From positions 647,683 to 711,682 of the forward strand of contig NZ_JACIDJ010000001.1 in assembly GCF_014196305.1 (NCBI RefSeq): DNA of 64,000 nucleotides. Direction: 5' to 3'. Origin of the DNA: Roseococcus suduntuyensis. GTDB taxonomy: Bacteria > Pseudomonadota > Alphaproteobacteria > Acetobacterales > Acetobacteraceae. Under the pieces are notes generated by a model that was given only the letters and a program-made list of their open reading frames with translations, was not told the origin of the DNA and ran no database searches. Made by a program: the position numbers and the translations under genes. This document shows, one piece after another, positions 57,323 through 64,000 of the stretch (positions are counted from its first letter, which is position 1; the number at the start of each line of letters is the position of its first letter).

Positions 57323-58080
57323 GCGCGCCGCCTCTCGTTGCGCTGAAGGGCGTCGCCAAGCGCTACGGCACGGGCACGCTGGCCGTGCAGGCGGTGGACA
57401 TGGAACTGGCGCGCGGGGATTTCCTCGCGCTGCTGGGGCCGTCAGGCTGTGGCAAGTCCACGTTGCTGCGGATGATCGCGGGGCTGATCCCGCCCTCCGC
57501 CGGCGAGATCAGCTTCCCCGCCGACCCCGCCGCCCGCAAGGGCATCGGCTTCGTCTTCCAGGAGCCGACGCTGATGCCCTGGGCCACCGCCGCGCGCAAC
57601 GTGGCCCTGCCGCTGGAATTGGCGGGGATGAACCGGCGCGAGGCCCATGCGCGCGCCGTCGAGATGCTCGCGCGCGTGGAACTCGCGGGCTTCGAGGATG
57701 CCTATCCCCGCGCGCTGTCGGGCGGCATGAAGATGCGCGTCTCCATCGCCCGCGCGCTGGTGACCAGGCCGCGCCTGCTGCTGATGGACGAACCCTTCGC
57801 CGCACTCGACGAGATCACCCGGTTCCGCCTGAACAATGATCTGCTGAACCTCTGGCGGGATGAACGCTTCACCGTGGTCTTCGTCACCCATTCCATCTTC
57901 GAGAGCGTGTTCCTGGCCGAACGCGTCGTCGTCATGGCGCCCCGCCCCGGCCGCGTGGTGCGGGAGTTGCGCGTGCCCGCCGAGGACCGCGACACACCGG
58001 AATTCCGCACCTCGGCCAGCTACGCCGCGCATTGCCGCGAGGTGAGCCACGCGCTTGCCGCCGCCATGGAGGCGGCATGA
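57319..58080 (+). CDS. ABC transporter ATPase, NitT/TauT type, with probable CTG start
   Basis: 253-residue ATPase. Walker A GPSGCGKST, Q-loop FVFQEPTLMPW, signature ALSGGMKMRVSIARAL, Walker B LLLMDEPFAALDEITR, H-loop VTHSIFES. The conserved N-terminal strand LVALKGVAKRYGTG lies upstream of any ATG, GTG or TTG in frame; the only codon that retains it is CTG at 57319 (CTGA overlap with the previous stop) or CTG at 57343. Starting at the GTG at 57385 would remove the first beta strands. Preceded by GGGTGGG as a plausible Shine-Dalgarno. Confidence 0.85.
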   Translation: MSAPPLVALKGVAKRYGTGTLAVQAVDMELARGDFLALLGPSGCGKSTLLRMIAGLIPPSAGEISFPADPAARKGIGFVFQEPTLMPWATAARNVALPLELAGMNRREAHARAVEMLARVELAGFEDAYPRALSGGMKMRVSIARALVTRPRLLLMDEPFAALDEITRFRLNNDLLNLWRDERFTVVFVTHSIFESVFLAERVVVMAPRPGRVVRELRVPAEDRDTPEFRTSASYAAHCREVSHALAAAMEAA

Positions 58081-58120
58081 TGGGCGCCACCGCTTCACAC
58101 CTCCGGCGATCGGAGGCCGC

Positions 58121-58915
58121 ATGATCTCGCGCGCGCAGGCGCTGCGCTGGTTCGCCCCCGCGGTGCTGGGCTTCCTGGCCCTGGCCGCCTGGGAATGGGC
58201 CGTCTGGGCGCAGGGCATTCCCTCCTACATCCTCCCCGGCCCCGTGCAGATCGCGCAGACCCTCGCGCGCGACTGGGATTCACTCTCCGTCTCCCTGCTG
58301 GTGACGGTGCAGATCACCTTCGCGGCACTCGCCGTCGCGGCCTCGCTGGGGCTGCTGCTGGCCATCCTCTTCGCGCAGTCCCGCGTGATCGAGATGAGCC
58401 TCTTTCCCTATGCGGTGGTGCTGCAGGTGACGCCCATCGTGGCCATCGCGCCGCTCATCATCATCTGGGTGGATGATGTGCGGGCGGCGCTGCTGATCTG
58501 CGCCTGGATCGTCGCCTTCTTCCCCATCCTGTCCAACACCACGGTGGGGCTGCAAAGCACGGACCGGAACCTGCTGGACCTGTTCCGGCTGTATGGCGCC
58601 TCACGCTGGCAGGTGCTGTGGCGGCTGAAACTGCCCTCGGCCATGCCGTATTTCCTGGCGGGGCTGCGGATTTCGGGGGGTCTGGCGCTGATCGGCGCCA
58701 TCGTCGCGGAATTCGTGGCGGGGACGGGGGGCACGGCCTCGGGGCTGGCCTATCGCATCCTCGAATCCGGCTACCAGTTGCAGATTCCCCGCATGTTCGC
58801 GGCGCTGGTGCTCGTCTCCGGCACGGGCATCGCCATCTTCATGGCGCTGTCGCTGTTGTCCCACCTCCTTCTCCGGCGCTGGCACGAGAGCGCCGATACG
58901 GGTGAACACCGATGA
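58121..58915 (+). CDS. ABC transporter permease, NitT/TauT (SsuC/ThiX) type
   Basis: 264-residue BPD_transp_1 permease with about six helices. Features: WEWAVWAQGIPSYILPGPVQIAQTLARDW near the N-terminus, the SLLVTVQITFAALAVAASLGLLLAILFAQS helix, and the EAA loop LFRLYGASRWQVLWRLKLPSAMPYFLAGLRI. The start is the ATG with CGGAGG 7 nt upstream. It forms an importer with the two genes before it and overlaps the amidohydrolase gene by four bases. Confidence 0.93.
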   Translation: MISRAQALRWFAPAVLGFLALAAWEWAVWAQGIPSYILPGPVQIAQTLARDWDSLSVSLLVTVQITFAALAVAASLGLLLAILFAQSRVIEMSLFPYAVVLQVTPIVAIAPLIIIWVDDVRAALLICAWIVAFFPILSNTTVGLQSTDRNLLDLFRLYGASRWQVLWRLKLPSAMPYFLAGLRISGGLALIGAIVAEFVAGTGGTASGLAYRILESGYQLQIPRMFAALVLVSGTGIAIFMALSLLSHLLLRRWHESADTGEHR

Positions 58916-60249
58916 TGCAGGCATTGCGGGCCGCGCTGGCCGGGGCAGGGGCGCGCTACTGGCTGCGCGATGCGCGGGTGCCCGCTTCCTTGGTCGAGGG
59001 CGCGCCGGGTGCGCCGGACGCACAGGACCTGCTGCGGCTGGATGTGCGGGTGGAGGACGGGCGCATCGCGGCGCTGGCTCCTCTCGGCACCGCGCCGGAG
59101 GGGCCATCGCTTGATGGCGGGCAGCTCTGGCCCGGGCTGGTGGACGGGCACACCCATCTCGACAAGGGCCACATCTGGCCGCGCCGCCCCAACCCCACCG
59201 GGGATTTCGCGGGCGCCATCGAAAGCGTCATGGCCGACCGCGACGCGAATTGGTCCGCGCGCGACATCGCCGCCCGCGCGGATTTCGCGCTGCGCTGCGC
59301 CCACGCCCACGGGACGGTCGCCATCCGCACCCATCTCGACAGCTACATGCCCCATGCGCCCATCGCCTGGGAGGCCTTCCGCCGCCTGCGCGAGGCGTGG
59401 TCCGGGCGCATCACGCTCCAGATGTCCTCCATCTGCCCGCTGGACCGCTTCGCCAGCGCGGAGGGCGAGGAACTGGCCGATATCGTGGCGCGCACAGGCG
59501 GCGTGCTCGGCATGGTGACGCGGCTGACCGGCGGCGTGCATGACGACCTGCCGCCCGACTTCCAGCCCATGCTGGATCACTTCTTCGCGCTGGCCGAGGC
59601 GCGTGGCCTCGACCTTGACCTGCATGTGGACGAGAGCGGCGAGACCGGCGCCCGCGCGCTCCGCGAAATCGCACTCACCGCCCTGCGCCGCGGCTTCAAG
59701 GGACGCATCCAGTGCGGGCATTGCTGCTCGCTCTCACTCCAGCCGGAGGACTACGCGCGCGAGACCATCGCCCGCGTGGCCGAGGCCGGCATCTCCATCA
59801 TCGTGCTGCCCATGTGCAACATGTATCTCCAGGACCGGGTGGCGGGCCGCACCCCGCGCTGGCGCGGTGTGACGCTGGTGCATGAGATGCGGGCGGCCGG
59901 CGTGAACGTCTCCGTCGCCTCGGACAACACGCGCGATCCCTTCTATGCCTATGGCGACCTCGACATGGTGGAGGTGATGCGCGAGGCCACGCGCATCCTG
60001 CACCTTGACCACCCACCCACGGGCTGGGCGGCGGCGGCGGGCGTCAACCCGGCGCGCGCCATGGGCATCGCGGCGGGCGTGATCCGCGTGGGTGCGGTGG
60101 CGGACCTCATCGCCTTCCGCGCGCGCGGCCTGACGGAATGGCTCAGCCGCCCGCAGAGCGACCGCATCGTGCTGCGCGCCGGCCGCGTGCTGGACGCGAT
60201 GCCGCCCGATTACCGGGAGCTGGACGAGGCGCTGGGCCTACCAGGCTGA
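58912..60249 (+). CDS. Cytosine deaminase family amidohydrolase
   Basis: 445-residue metal-dependent hydrolase related to CodA. Metal ligands are in GLVDGHTHLDKGH (HxH), LDLHVDESGE (His, with catalytic Glu), CGHCCSLS (His) and ASDNTRDPFYAYGDLDM (Asp), all as in cytosine deaminases. An extra N-terminal region of about 70 residues precedes the barrel. Together with the pyrimidine-type importer it suggests uptake and deamination of a pyrimidine or related N-heterocycle. The start is the first of two ATGs in ATGATG. Overlaps the convergent NQO gene by 12 nt at their ends. Confidence 0.9.
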   Translation: MMQALRAALAGAGARYWLRDARVPASLVEGAPGAPDAQDLLRLDVRVEDGRIAALAPLGTAPEGPSLDGGQLWPGLVDGHTHLDKGHIWPRRPNPTGDFAGAIESVMADRDANWSARDIAARADFALRCAHAHGTVAIRTHLDSYMPHAPIAWEAFRRLREAWSGRITLQMSSICPLDRFASAEGEELADIVARTGGVLGMVTRLTGGVHDDLPPDFQPMLDHFFALAEARGLDLDLHVDESGETGARALREIALTALRRGFKGRIQCGHCCSLSLQPEDYARETIARVAEAGISIIVLPMCNMYLQDRVAGRTPRWRGVTLVHEMRAAGVNVSVASDNTRDPFYAYGDLDMVEVMREATRILHLDHPPTGWAAAAGVNPARAMGIAAGVIRVGAVADLIAFRARGLTEWLSRPQSDRIVLRAGRVLDAMPPDYRELDEALGLPG

Positions 60250-60819
60250 CAGCCGTGCCTTGACCTTCGCCAGGAAGCGCGCGCGGTCCGGTGCCTCGCG
60301 CGTGTCCATGCGCGTGAGGTAGAGCCAATCCATCGGGCAGCCCTTCGCGCAGAGCCGTCTTATGCCGCCCGCGATCACCCGCCGGTCCGGCCACAGCAGG
60401 AACAACAGCAGCCAGAGCGGCGAGCCATAGGTCGTCACCACTCCCATCCGCTTGATGTTGGTCAGCGCGGGCTGGATGGCGCTGTCGCTGAAGGTGAAGG
60501 TGACGCCCGGCACCCAGACCCGGTCGAACCAGCCCTTGAGCATGGCGGGCATGCCATACCACCAGGTGGGATAGACCAGCAGCAGGGCATCGGCGCGGCG
60601 CAGCTGCGCGATCTCGTGCTCGATGCCCGCCTGGTTCGCGCTCTCGTCATTGTAGACGCCGCGTTCCTCGGCGCTCAGCACCGGGTTGAAGCCCTCGGCG
60701 TAGAGGTCGCGCAGTTCGACCTCATGGCCGCGGGCCCGCAGCGCCTCCAGGGCCGTGTCGCGAAGAGCCGCGGAAAAACTGTCGGCGCGCGGGTGGCAAT
60801 AGACCATCAGGACGCGCAT
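60238..60819 (-). CDS. NAD(P)H dehydrogenase (quinone), flavodoxin-like
   Basis: 193-residue flavodoxin-like oxidoreductase of the KefF/NQO1/MdaB group. FMN-binding runs are VLMVYCHPRADSFSAALRDTA and LLLVYPTWWYGMPAMLKGWFDRVW, then GVVTTYGSP. It probably reduces quinones with two electrons. Third gene of an operon with the FAD-linked oxidase (1-nt overlap, TGATG) and a creatininase-family gene. Confidence 0.92.
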   Translation of the reverse strand: MRVLMVYCHPRADSFSAALRDTALEALRARGHEVELRDLYAEGFNPVLSAEERGVYNDESANQAGIEHEIAQLRRADALLLVYPTWWYGMPAMLKGWFDRVWVPGVTFTFSDSAIQPALTNIKRMGVVTTYGSPLWLLLFLLWPDRRVIAGGIRRLCAKGCPMDWLYLTRMDTREAPDRARFLAKVKARLSAW

Positions 60820-62216
60820 CAGTCGGCCTCGTCCTCGGCGGCGGGGAAGAGGTAGACCTTGCCGGGACGATCCGGCGTCCAGTCCGGATCGTCCCAGGCC
60901 AGCATCTTGCCAGGGTTGAGCAGGCCCAGCGGGTCGGCCTGGCGCTTGAAGGCGAGCTGGGCGGCGTCCACCTGCTTCATGCCGCCCTCCTCCAGCGTGA
61001 AGGCGTGCGGGTTGAAGATGGGCGCGCCCGCGTCCTCGTGGATGCGGATGATCTCATTCAGGCGCTCTTCCGTGGTGAAGCGCACCAGTTGCAGCCCGAA
61101 GCAGCACACGCGCCCGCCGAGCCGCACATATTCGAGGTGGATGGGCACCTCGTCGCCGAACTCCCGTTCCATCCGCGCGATCAGTGCCAGGTGGTCCGGC
61201 GCGGGGAACAGCGTCTGGAGGTAGGTGATGCTCCGGTCCACCTTCAGCGCCTGGAGCGTGGTGTGGTTCCAGGTGAACTCATAGGCGGGGACGGGCGCGT
61301 CCTCGGTGCGGATGCGCGCCACCTCGCGGCCCCAGTGCCGCGCCAGCAGTGGCACCAGCGCGTCGAGATAGGGTGGCGCCACCATGGCCAGCACCACCGC
61401 CTCGGTTTCGCCCAGTGCCGGGAAGCCCTTGAAATATTGCTGCGCGATGGGCGCGGCCAGCACACAGACCAGCTTCTTCACCACGCCGTCCATGCTGGCC
61501 AGCGCATCACCGAAGCGGGCGGCGTCCATCAGGCTGGGGAAGGCCAGCGTCAGGTCCAGCCAATCCTCGGAGGGCGCGAGTGGCATCTCCACCTCGGTGA
61601 TGATGCCGGTGGTGCCATAGGCGTGGTTGGCGAGGTCCAGCTCCGCCCCGCGCAGTTCCAGCACGCGCGGCGTTTCCTCCATCGTGACCACGCGCAGCCC
61701 CAGCACATTGCCCGGCTCGCGCAGGATGCCCCAGGTGCAGGAGCCGATGCCGGAAGACCCGCCGCCGATGAAGCCGCCGATGGTGGCGGTGCGCTTGGTG
61801 GAGGGGTGGAAGCGCAGCTCGCCCCCCACCGCCGCGCGGGTGTGGCGGTCCATGTCGATGATCTTCGCGCCGGCCTGGGCGCGCACCAGCCCCGGCTTCG
61901 CCCAGAGCACGGCGTCCATGGCCGACATGTCCAGCACCACGCCGCCCAGCAGCGGCATCGCCTGGCCGTAATTGCCCGTGCCCGCGCCGCGCGTGGTGAC
62001 GGGGATGCGCCGCGCGTGACATTCGGCCAGCAGGCGCACCACCTCTTCCTCGCTGCGCGGCACCGCCACCACATCGGCCCGCGCGCCGTTCAACTGGCGC
62101 TTCAGCACGGGGCTGTACCAGAAGAAATCGCGGCTCTTCTGGCGCACCAGGGCGGGGTCGGTGATCCAGTCGAGGCCGGGCAGGGCGGCCATCAGGCCCG
62201 TGATGTCATGGGTCAT
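60819..62216 (-). CDS. FAD-binding oxidase (GlcD/D-lactate dehydrogenase type)
   Basis: 465-residue FAD_binding_4 (PCMH-type) oxidase. The FAD domain starts AVPRSEEEVVRLLAECHARRIPVTTRGAGTGNYGQAMPLLGGVVLDMSAM with the pyrophosphate loop; RTATIGGFIGGGSSGIGSCTWG and YGTTGIITEVEMPLAPSEDW continue it. The C-terminal part ends HEDAGAPIFNPHAFTLEEGG...DPLGLLNPGKMLAW, typical of alpha-hydroxyacid dehydrogenases. It probably oxidises a hydroxy acid, passing electrons to the quinone pool. Its start overlaps the creatininase stop (ATGA). Confidence 0.92.
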   Translation of the reverse strand: MTHDITGLMAALPGLDWITDPALVRQKSRDFFWYSPVLKRQLNGARADVVAVPRSEEEVVRLLAECHARRIPVTTRGAGTGNYGQAMPLLGGVVLDMSAMDAVLWAKPGLVRAQAGAKIIDMDRHTRAAVGGELRFHPSTKRTATIGGFIGGGSSGIGSCTWGILREPGNVLGLRVVTMEETPRVLELRGAELDLANHAYGTTGIITEVEMPLAPSEDWLDLTLAFPSLMDAARFGDALASMDGVVKKLVCVLAAPIAQQYFKGFPALGETEAVVLAMVAPPYLDALVPLLARHWGREVARIRTEDAPVPAYEFTWNHTTLQALKVDRSITYLQTLFPAPDHLALIARMEREFGDEVPIHLEYVRLGGRVCCFGLQLVRFTTEERLNEIIRIHEDAGAPIFNPHAFTLEEGGMKQVDAAQLAFKRQADPLGLLNPGKMLAWDDPDWTPDRPGKVYLFPAAEDEAD

Positions 62217-63022
62217 GGCAATCCCTCCGGGGTCTGTTCGAGCCAGGCGGCGATGTCGCAGCGGCGCACCGCCTCCAGCAGCGAGACGAGGCGCGTGGCG
62301 CAATGGTCCAGGATCGCGGCGCCGGCCTCGGGTGTCGCGGCCGCAGCATCGCCCACCGCGCCGGCGGGGTTCAGGTCCTGCGCCTGCCAGGCCGGCGCCA
62401 CCCCGCTTCCAGGGGCGAGCGGCGCGTCGAGACCGGCCCAGGCCGAGCGGAAATCCCGCGCCTGTTCCATCCGCACCCGCGCGGGGTCCAGCGCCCGCAT
62501 CAGGCTGGTTTCCACGAAGCCCGCATGGATGCCGAAGCGGTCCTCCTCCGCGCCCACCAGCCCGGGCGGGTTCCCCATCCGCCCCGGATTGGCAGCCACC
62601 GCGAAGAGTCCCGCCCTGATCCGCAGCCGCCGCGCCAGGATTTCCATGATCTGCTGGTTGCCGCCATGGGTGTTCAGCAGCACCAGCCGCTTCACCCCGG
62701 CGCGCCCCACGCCCTCGCCGATCTCGGTCCAGAAGGCGAGCAGCGTCTCGACCGAGCCGGTGAGCGTGCCGGGGAAGCGGATATGCTCGACCGAGCAGCC
62801 GACGGCCTGCACGGGCAGCACCAGCACGGGGAAATCCTCGGGCAGCCGGGCCAGCGCCGCGTCCAGCACGCCCTCGTTGATGCGCGTGTCCACCGACAGC
62901 GGCAAATGCGGCCCATGCTGTTCGGTGGCGGCCAGCGGCAGCACGGCCACCGTGTCGGGCGGCAGGGCGGCGAAGTCGGTCCAGGCCAGGTCGGCCCAGC
63001 GGCGGGAGGGCAAGGGAGGCAT
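62213..63022 (-). CDS. Creatininase family amidohydrolase
   Basis: 269-residue paralogue of the protein at 6079-6864. Metal motifs are LAATEQHGPHLPLSVDTRINE near residue 32, VLLNTHGGNQQIMEILARRL near 115 and VETSLMRALDPARV near 170. It heads a three-gene operon with the FAD-linked oxidase and the quinone reductase, so the substrate is probably a heterocycle or amide metabolised by those enzymes (inference). Start at the ATG at 63022. Confidence 0.88.
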   Translation of the reverse strand: MPPLPSRRWADLAWTDFAALPPDTVAVLPLAATEQHGPHLPLSVDTRINEGVLDAALARLPEDFPVLVLPVQAVGCSVEHIRFPGTLTGSVETLLAFWTEIGEGVGRAGVKRLVLLNTHGGNQQIMEILARRLRIRAGLFAVAANPGRMGNPPGLVGAEEDRFGIHAGFVETSLMRALDPARVRMEQARDFRSAWAGLDAPLAPGSGVAPAWQAQDLNPAGAVGDAAAATPEAGAAILDHCATRLVSLLEAVRRCDIAAWLEQTPEGLP

Positions 63023-63040
63023 GCGTCCGCTTACCGCGGA

Positions 63041-64000
63041 TCAACCAGGGCGTGCCAGTTCCCGCGCGCCCTCCGGTGCCACAAGGCCGAGCCAGCCCAG
63101 CACCCACAGGATCAGCAGCCCGTCGCCCCGCAGCAGCGCGGCCTCGGTATTGGCATGGATGACGCCCACCAGCAGCAGGACCAGCACCCAGTAGCCCAGC
63201 GCGCGCCGCGGCCCCGCAAGCCGCCACAGCGCCACGGCCAGGCTCAGCGCCGCCGCCGCCGCCAGCACCGCGAAGCCCACCCAGCCCAGTTGCAGCACCA
63301 CCTCGCGCCAGCCGCTGTGCGAATCGGGCGCGGGCCATTGCAGGTCGAGCCAGATGAGCTCGGCCGGCGTCAGCCCCTGGAGCCAGAAGGCGGCGAAGCC
63401 GTGGCCCAACAAGGGGCGCTGCGCGATGGCGCGGTCCACGCTGGCCCAGATGTCGGTGCGGCCGGTCAGCGTTTCCTCCTTGCCCAGCAGGTCGAAGAAA
63501 CCCTCCGTGCCGAAGGCGCCGGCGAAACCCAGCGCGGCGGCGGTGAACCCGCCCACCCCCAGCAGCAGCAGCGCCAGCCAGGCGCCGCCCGCCCGCGCGG
63601 CCAGCCAGGCCAGGGTCAGCCCCAGCACCAGCAGCGCGAGCACCAGTGCGGTCGAGGACCGCGCCAGCACCAGCATCACCAGCAGCAGCAGCGCGATGGC
63701 CATGTGCCGCCCCGTCAACCGTCCGGCGGCCAGCATCAGGAAGCTCAGCGCCAGCATCCCGTGCAGCAGCGCCGTGCCGAAGCCGTTCTTCTGGAGGAAC
63801 ACCCCGCGGATGGCGTTGCTGTAGAAGCCCTCGTCGAAGCCGATGGCGGGCCGCAGCAGGGCTTCCAGCAACCCCAGCGCCACCGTCAGCAGCACCACGC
63901 CCAGGAAAAAGCGCATCGCCCGGTGCAGGCCCAGCCCGCTGAACATCAGGAAGAGGAACAGCATCTGCGCCGCGACGGCGACACTGCGGCGCAGGCTCTG
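63041..64000 (-). CDS. O-antigen ligase-like membrane protein (N-terminal part missing)
   Basis: At least 319 residues of a multi-helix membrane protein, open to the window edge (the frame remains open from 63964 to 64000, so the start is outside). The signature is the Wzy_C/WaaL-type loop TLTGRTDIWASVDRAIAQRPLLGHGFAAFW...PDSHSGWREVVLQLGWVGFAVL, where GR..IW......P.LG.G and H......L...G are family features. The flanking helices are strongly hydrophobic. Likely ligates or polymerises O-antigen or another surface polysaccharide. Minus strand, ends 18 nt before the creatininase start. Confidence 0.85.
   Translation of the reverse strand, partial: QSLRRSVAVAAQMLFLFLMFSGLGLHRAMRFFLGVVLLTVALGLLEALLRPAIGFDEGFYSNAIRGVFLQKNGFGTALLHGMLALSFLMLAAGRLTGRHMAIALLLLVMLVLARSSTALVLALLVLGLTLAWLAARAGGAWLALLLLGVGGFTAAALGFAGAFGTEGFFDLLGKEETLTGRTDIWASVDRAIAQRPLLGHGFAAFWLQGLTPAELIWLDLQWPAPDSHSGWREVVLQLGWVGFAVLAAAAALSLAVALWRLAGPRRALGYWVLVLLLVGVIHANTEAALLRGDGLLILWVLGWLGLVAPEGARELARPG

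Noticed and set aside
1-64000. CRISPR arrays, insertion sequences, rRNA or prophage genes
   Set aside because: No regularly spaced repeats, transposase motifs, rRNA stretches or phage structural genes were recognised.

Overview
The window is very GC-rich, densely coded DNA from an alphaproteobacterial chromosome. The most likely source is an aerobic, motile member of the Acetobacteraceae (Roseomonas-like). I infer this from the gene content: a ctaB-coxF-ctaG-ctaE cytochrome oxidase block, a mutY/DUF721/dsbA/smc neighbourhood, several Bug (TctC) binding proteins, a Rhodobacter-type phospholipid methyltransferase, and many 1-8 nt stop/start overlaps. I could not compare it with any database.

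Layout. 1-3835: end of the aa3 cytochrome oxidase locus (ctaD partial, ctaB, coxF-like, ctaG, ctaE, SURF1), with two intrinsic-terminator-like hairpins inside it. 3832-8463: M32 carboxypeptidase, PmtA-type methyltransferase, creatininase-family amidohydrolase, photolyase/cryptochrome. 8493-10515: Xre-MbcA-ParS/RES toxin-antitoxin pair with a palindromic operator, tRNA-Gly(CCC), and a visibly AT-richer patch with a DUF4145-like gene. 10556-18501: smc, dsbA, an Ada N-half regulator, an EamA exporter, DUF721 and mutY. 18554-20969: motB, motA and a hotdog thioesterase. 21029-26206: a complete Dpp/Opp-type ABC importer. 26244-36036: glucokinase, PhoX-like phosphatase, Bug protein, formamidase-like enzyme, MBL hydrolase, quinone-oxidoreductase-like MDR protein, HrpB helicase. 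36105-40671: TerC, TatA, methionine-salvage genes mtnB-mtnD-mtnC, CorA.

40783-53064 is the most striking part. Thirteen same-strand genes with almost no spacing encode a seven-subunit Mrp Na+/H+ antiporter, a Usp-like protein, an NtrB-like kinase, an NtrC-like sigma54 activator with a GAFTGA loop, a CaCA Na+/Ca2+ exchanger and a KtrB/KtrA K+ uptake system. A consensus-perfect sigma54 promoter (GG-N10-GC) lies just before mrpA and predicts a start site about 2 nt from the mrpA GTG codon, so the message may be leaderless. The cluster looks like a self-contained, sigma54-controlled cation-homeostasis operon that carries its own enhancer-binding protein.

53262-60249: a second Bug protein, a Tat-exported lipase-like hydrolase, a HAD phosphatase, and an NMT1/THI5-type ABC importer (its ATPase apparently starts at CTG) followed by a cytosine-deaminase-family amidohydrolase. 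60238-64000 (minus strand): a creatininase / FAD-linked oxidase / NAD(P)H quinone reductase operon, and the C-terminal part of an O-antigen-ligase-like membrane protein that runs off the window. No CRISPR array, complete insertion sequence, prophage or rRNA was seen.
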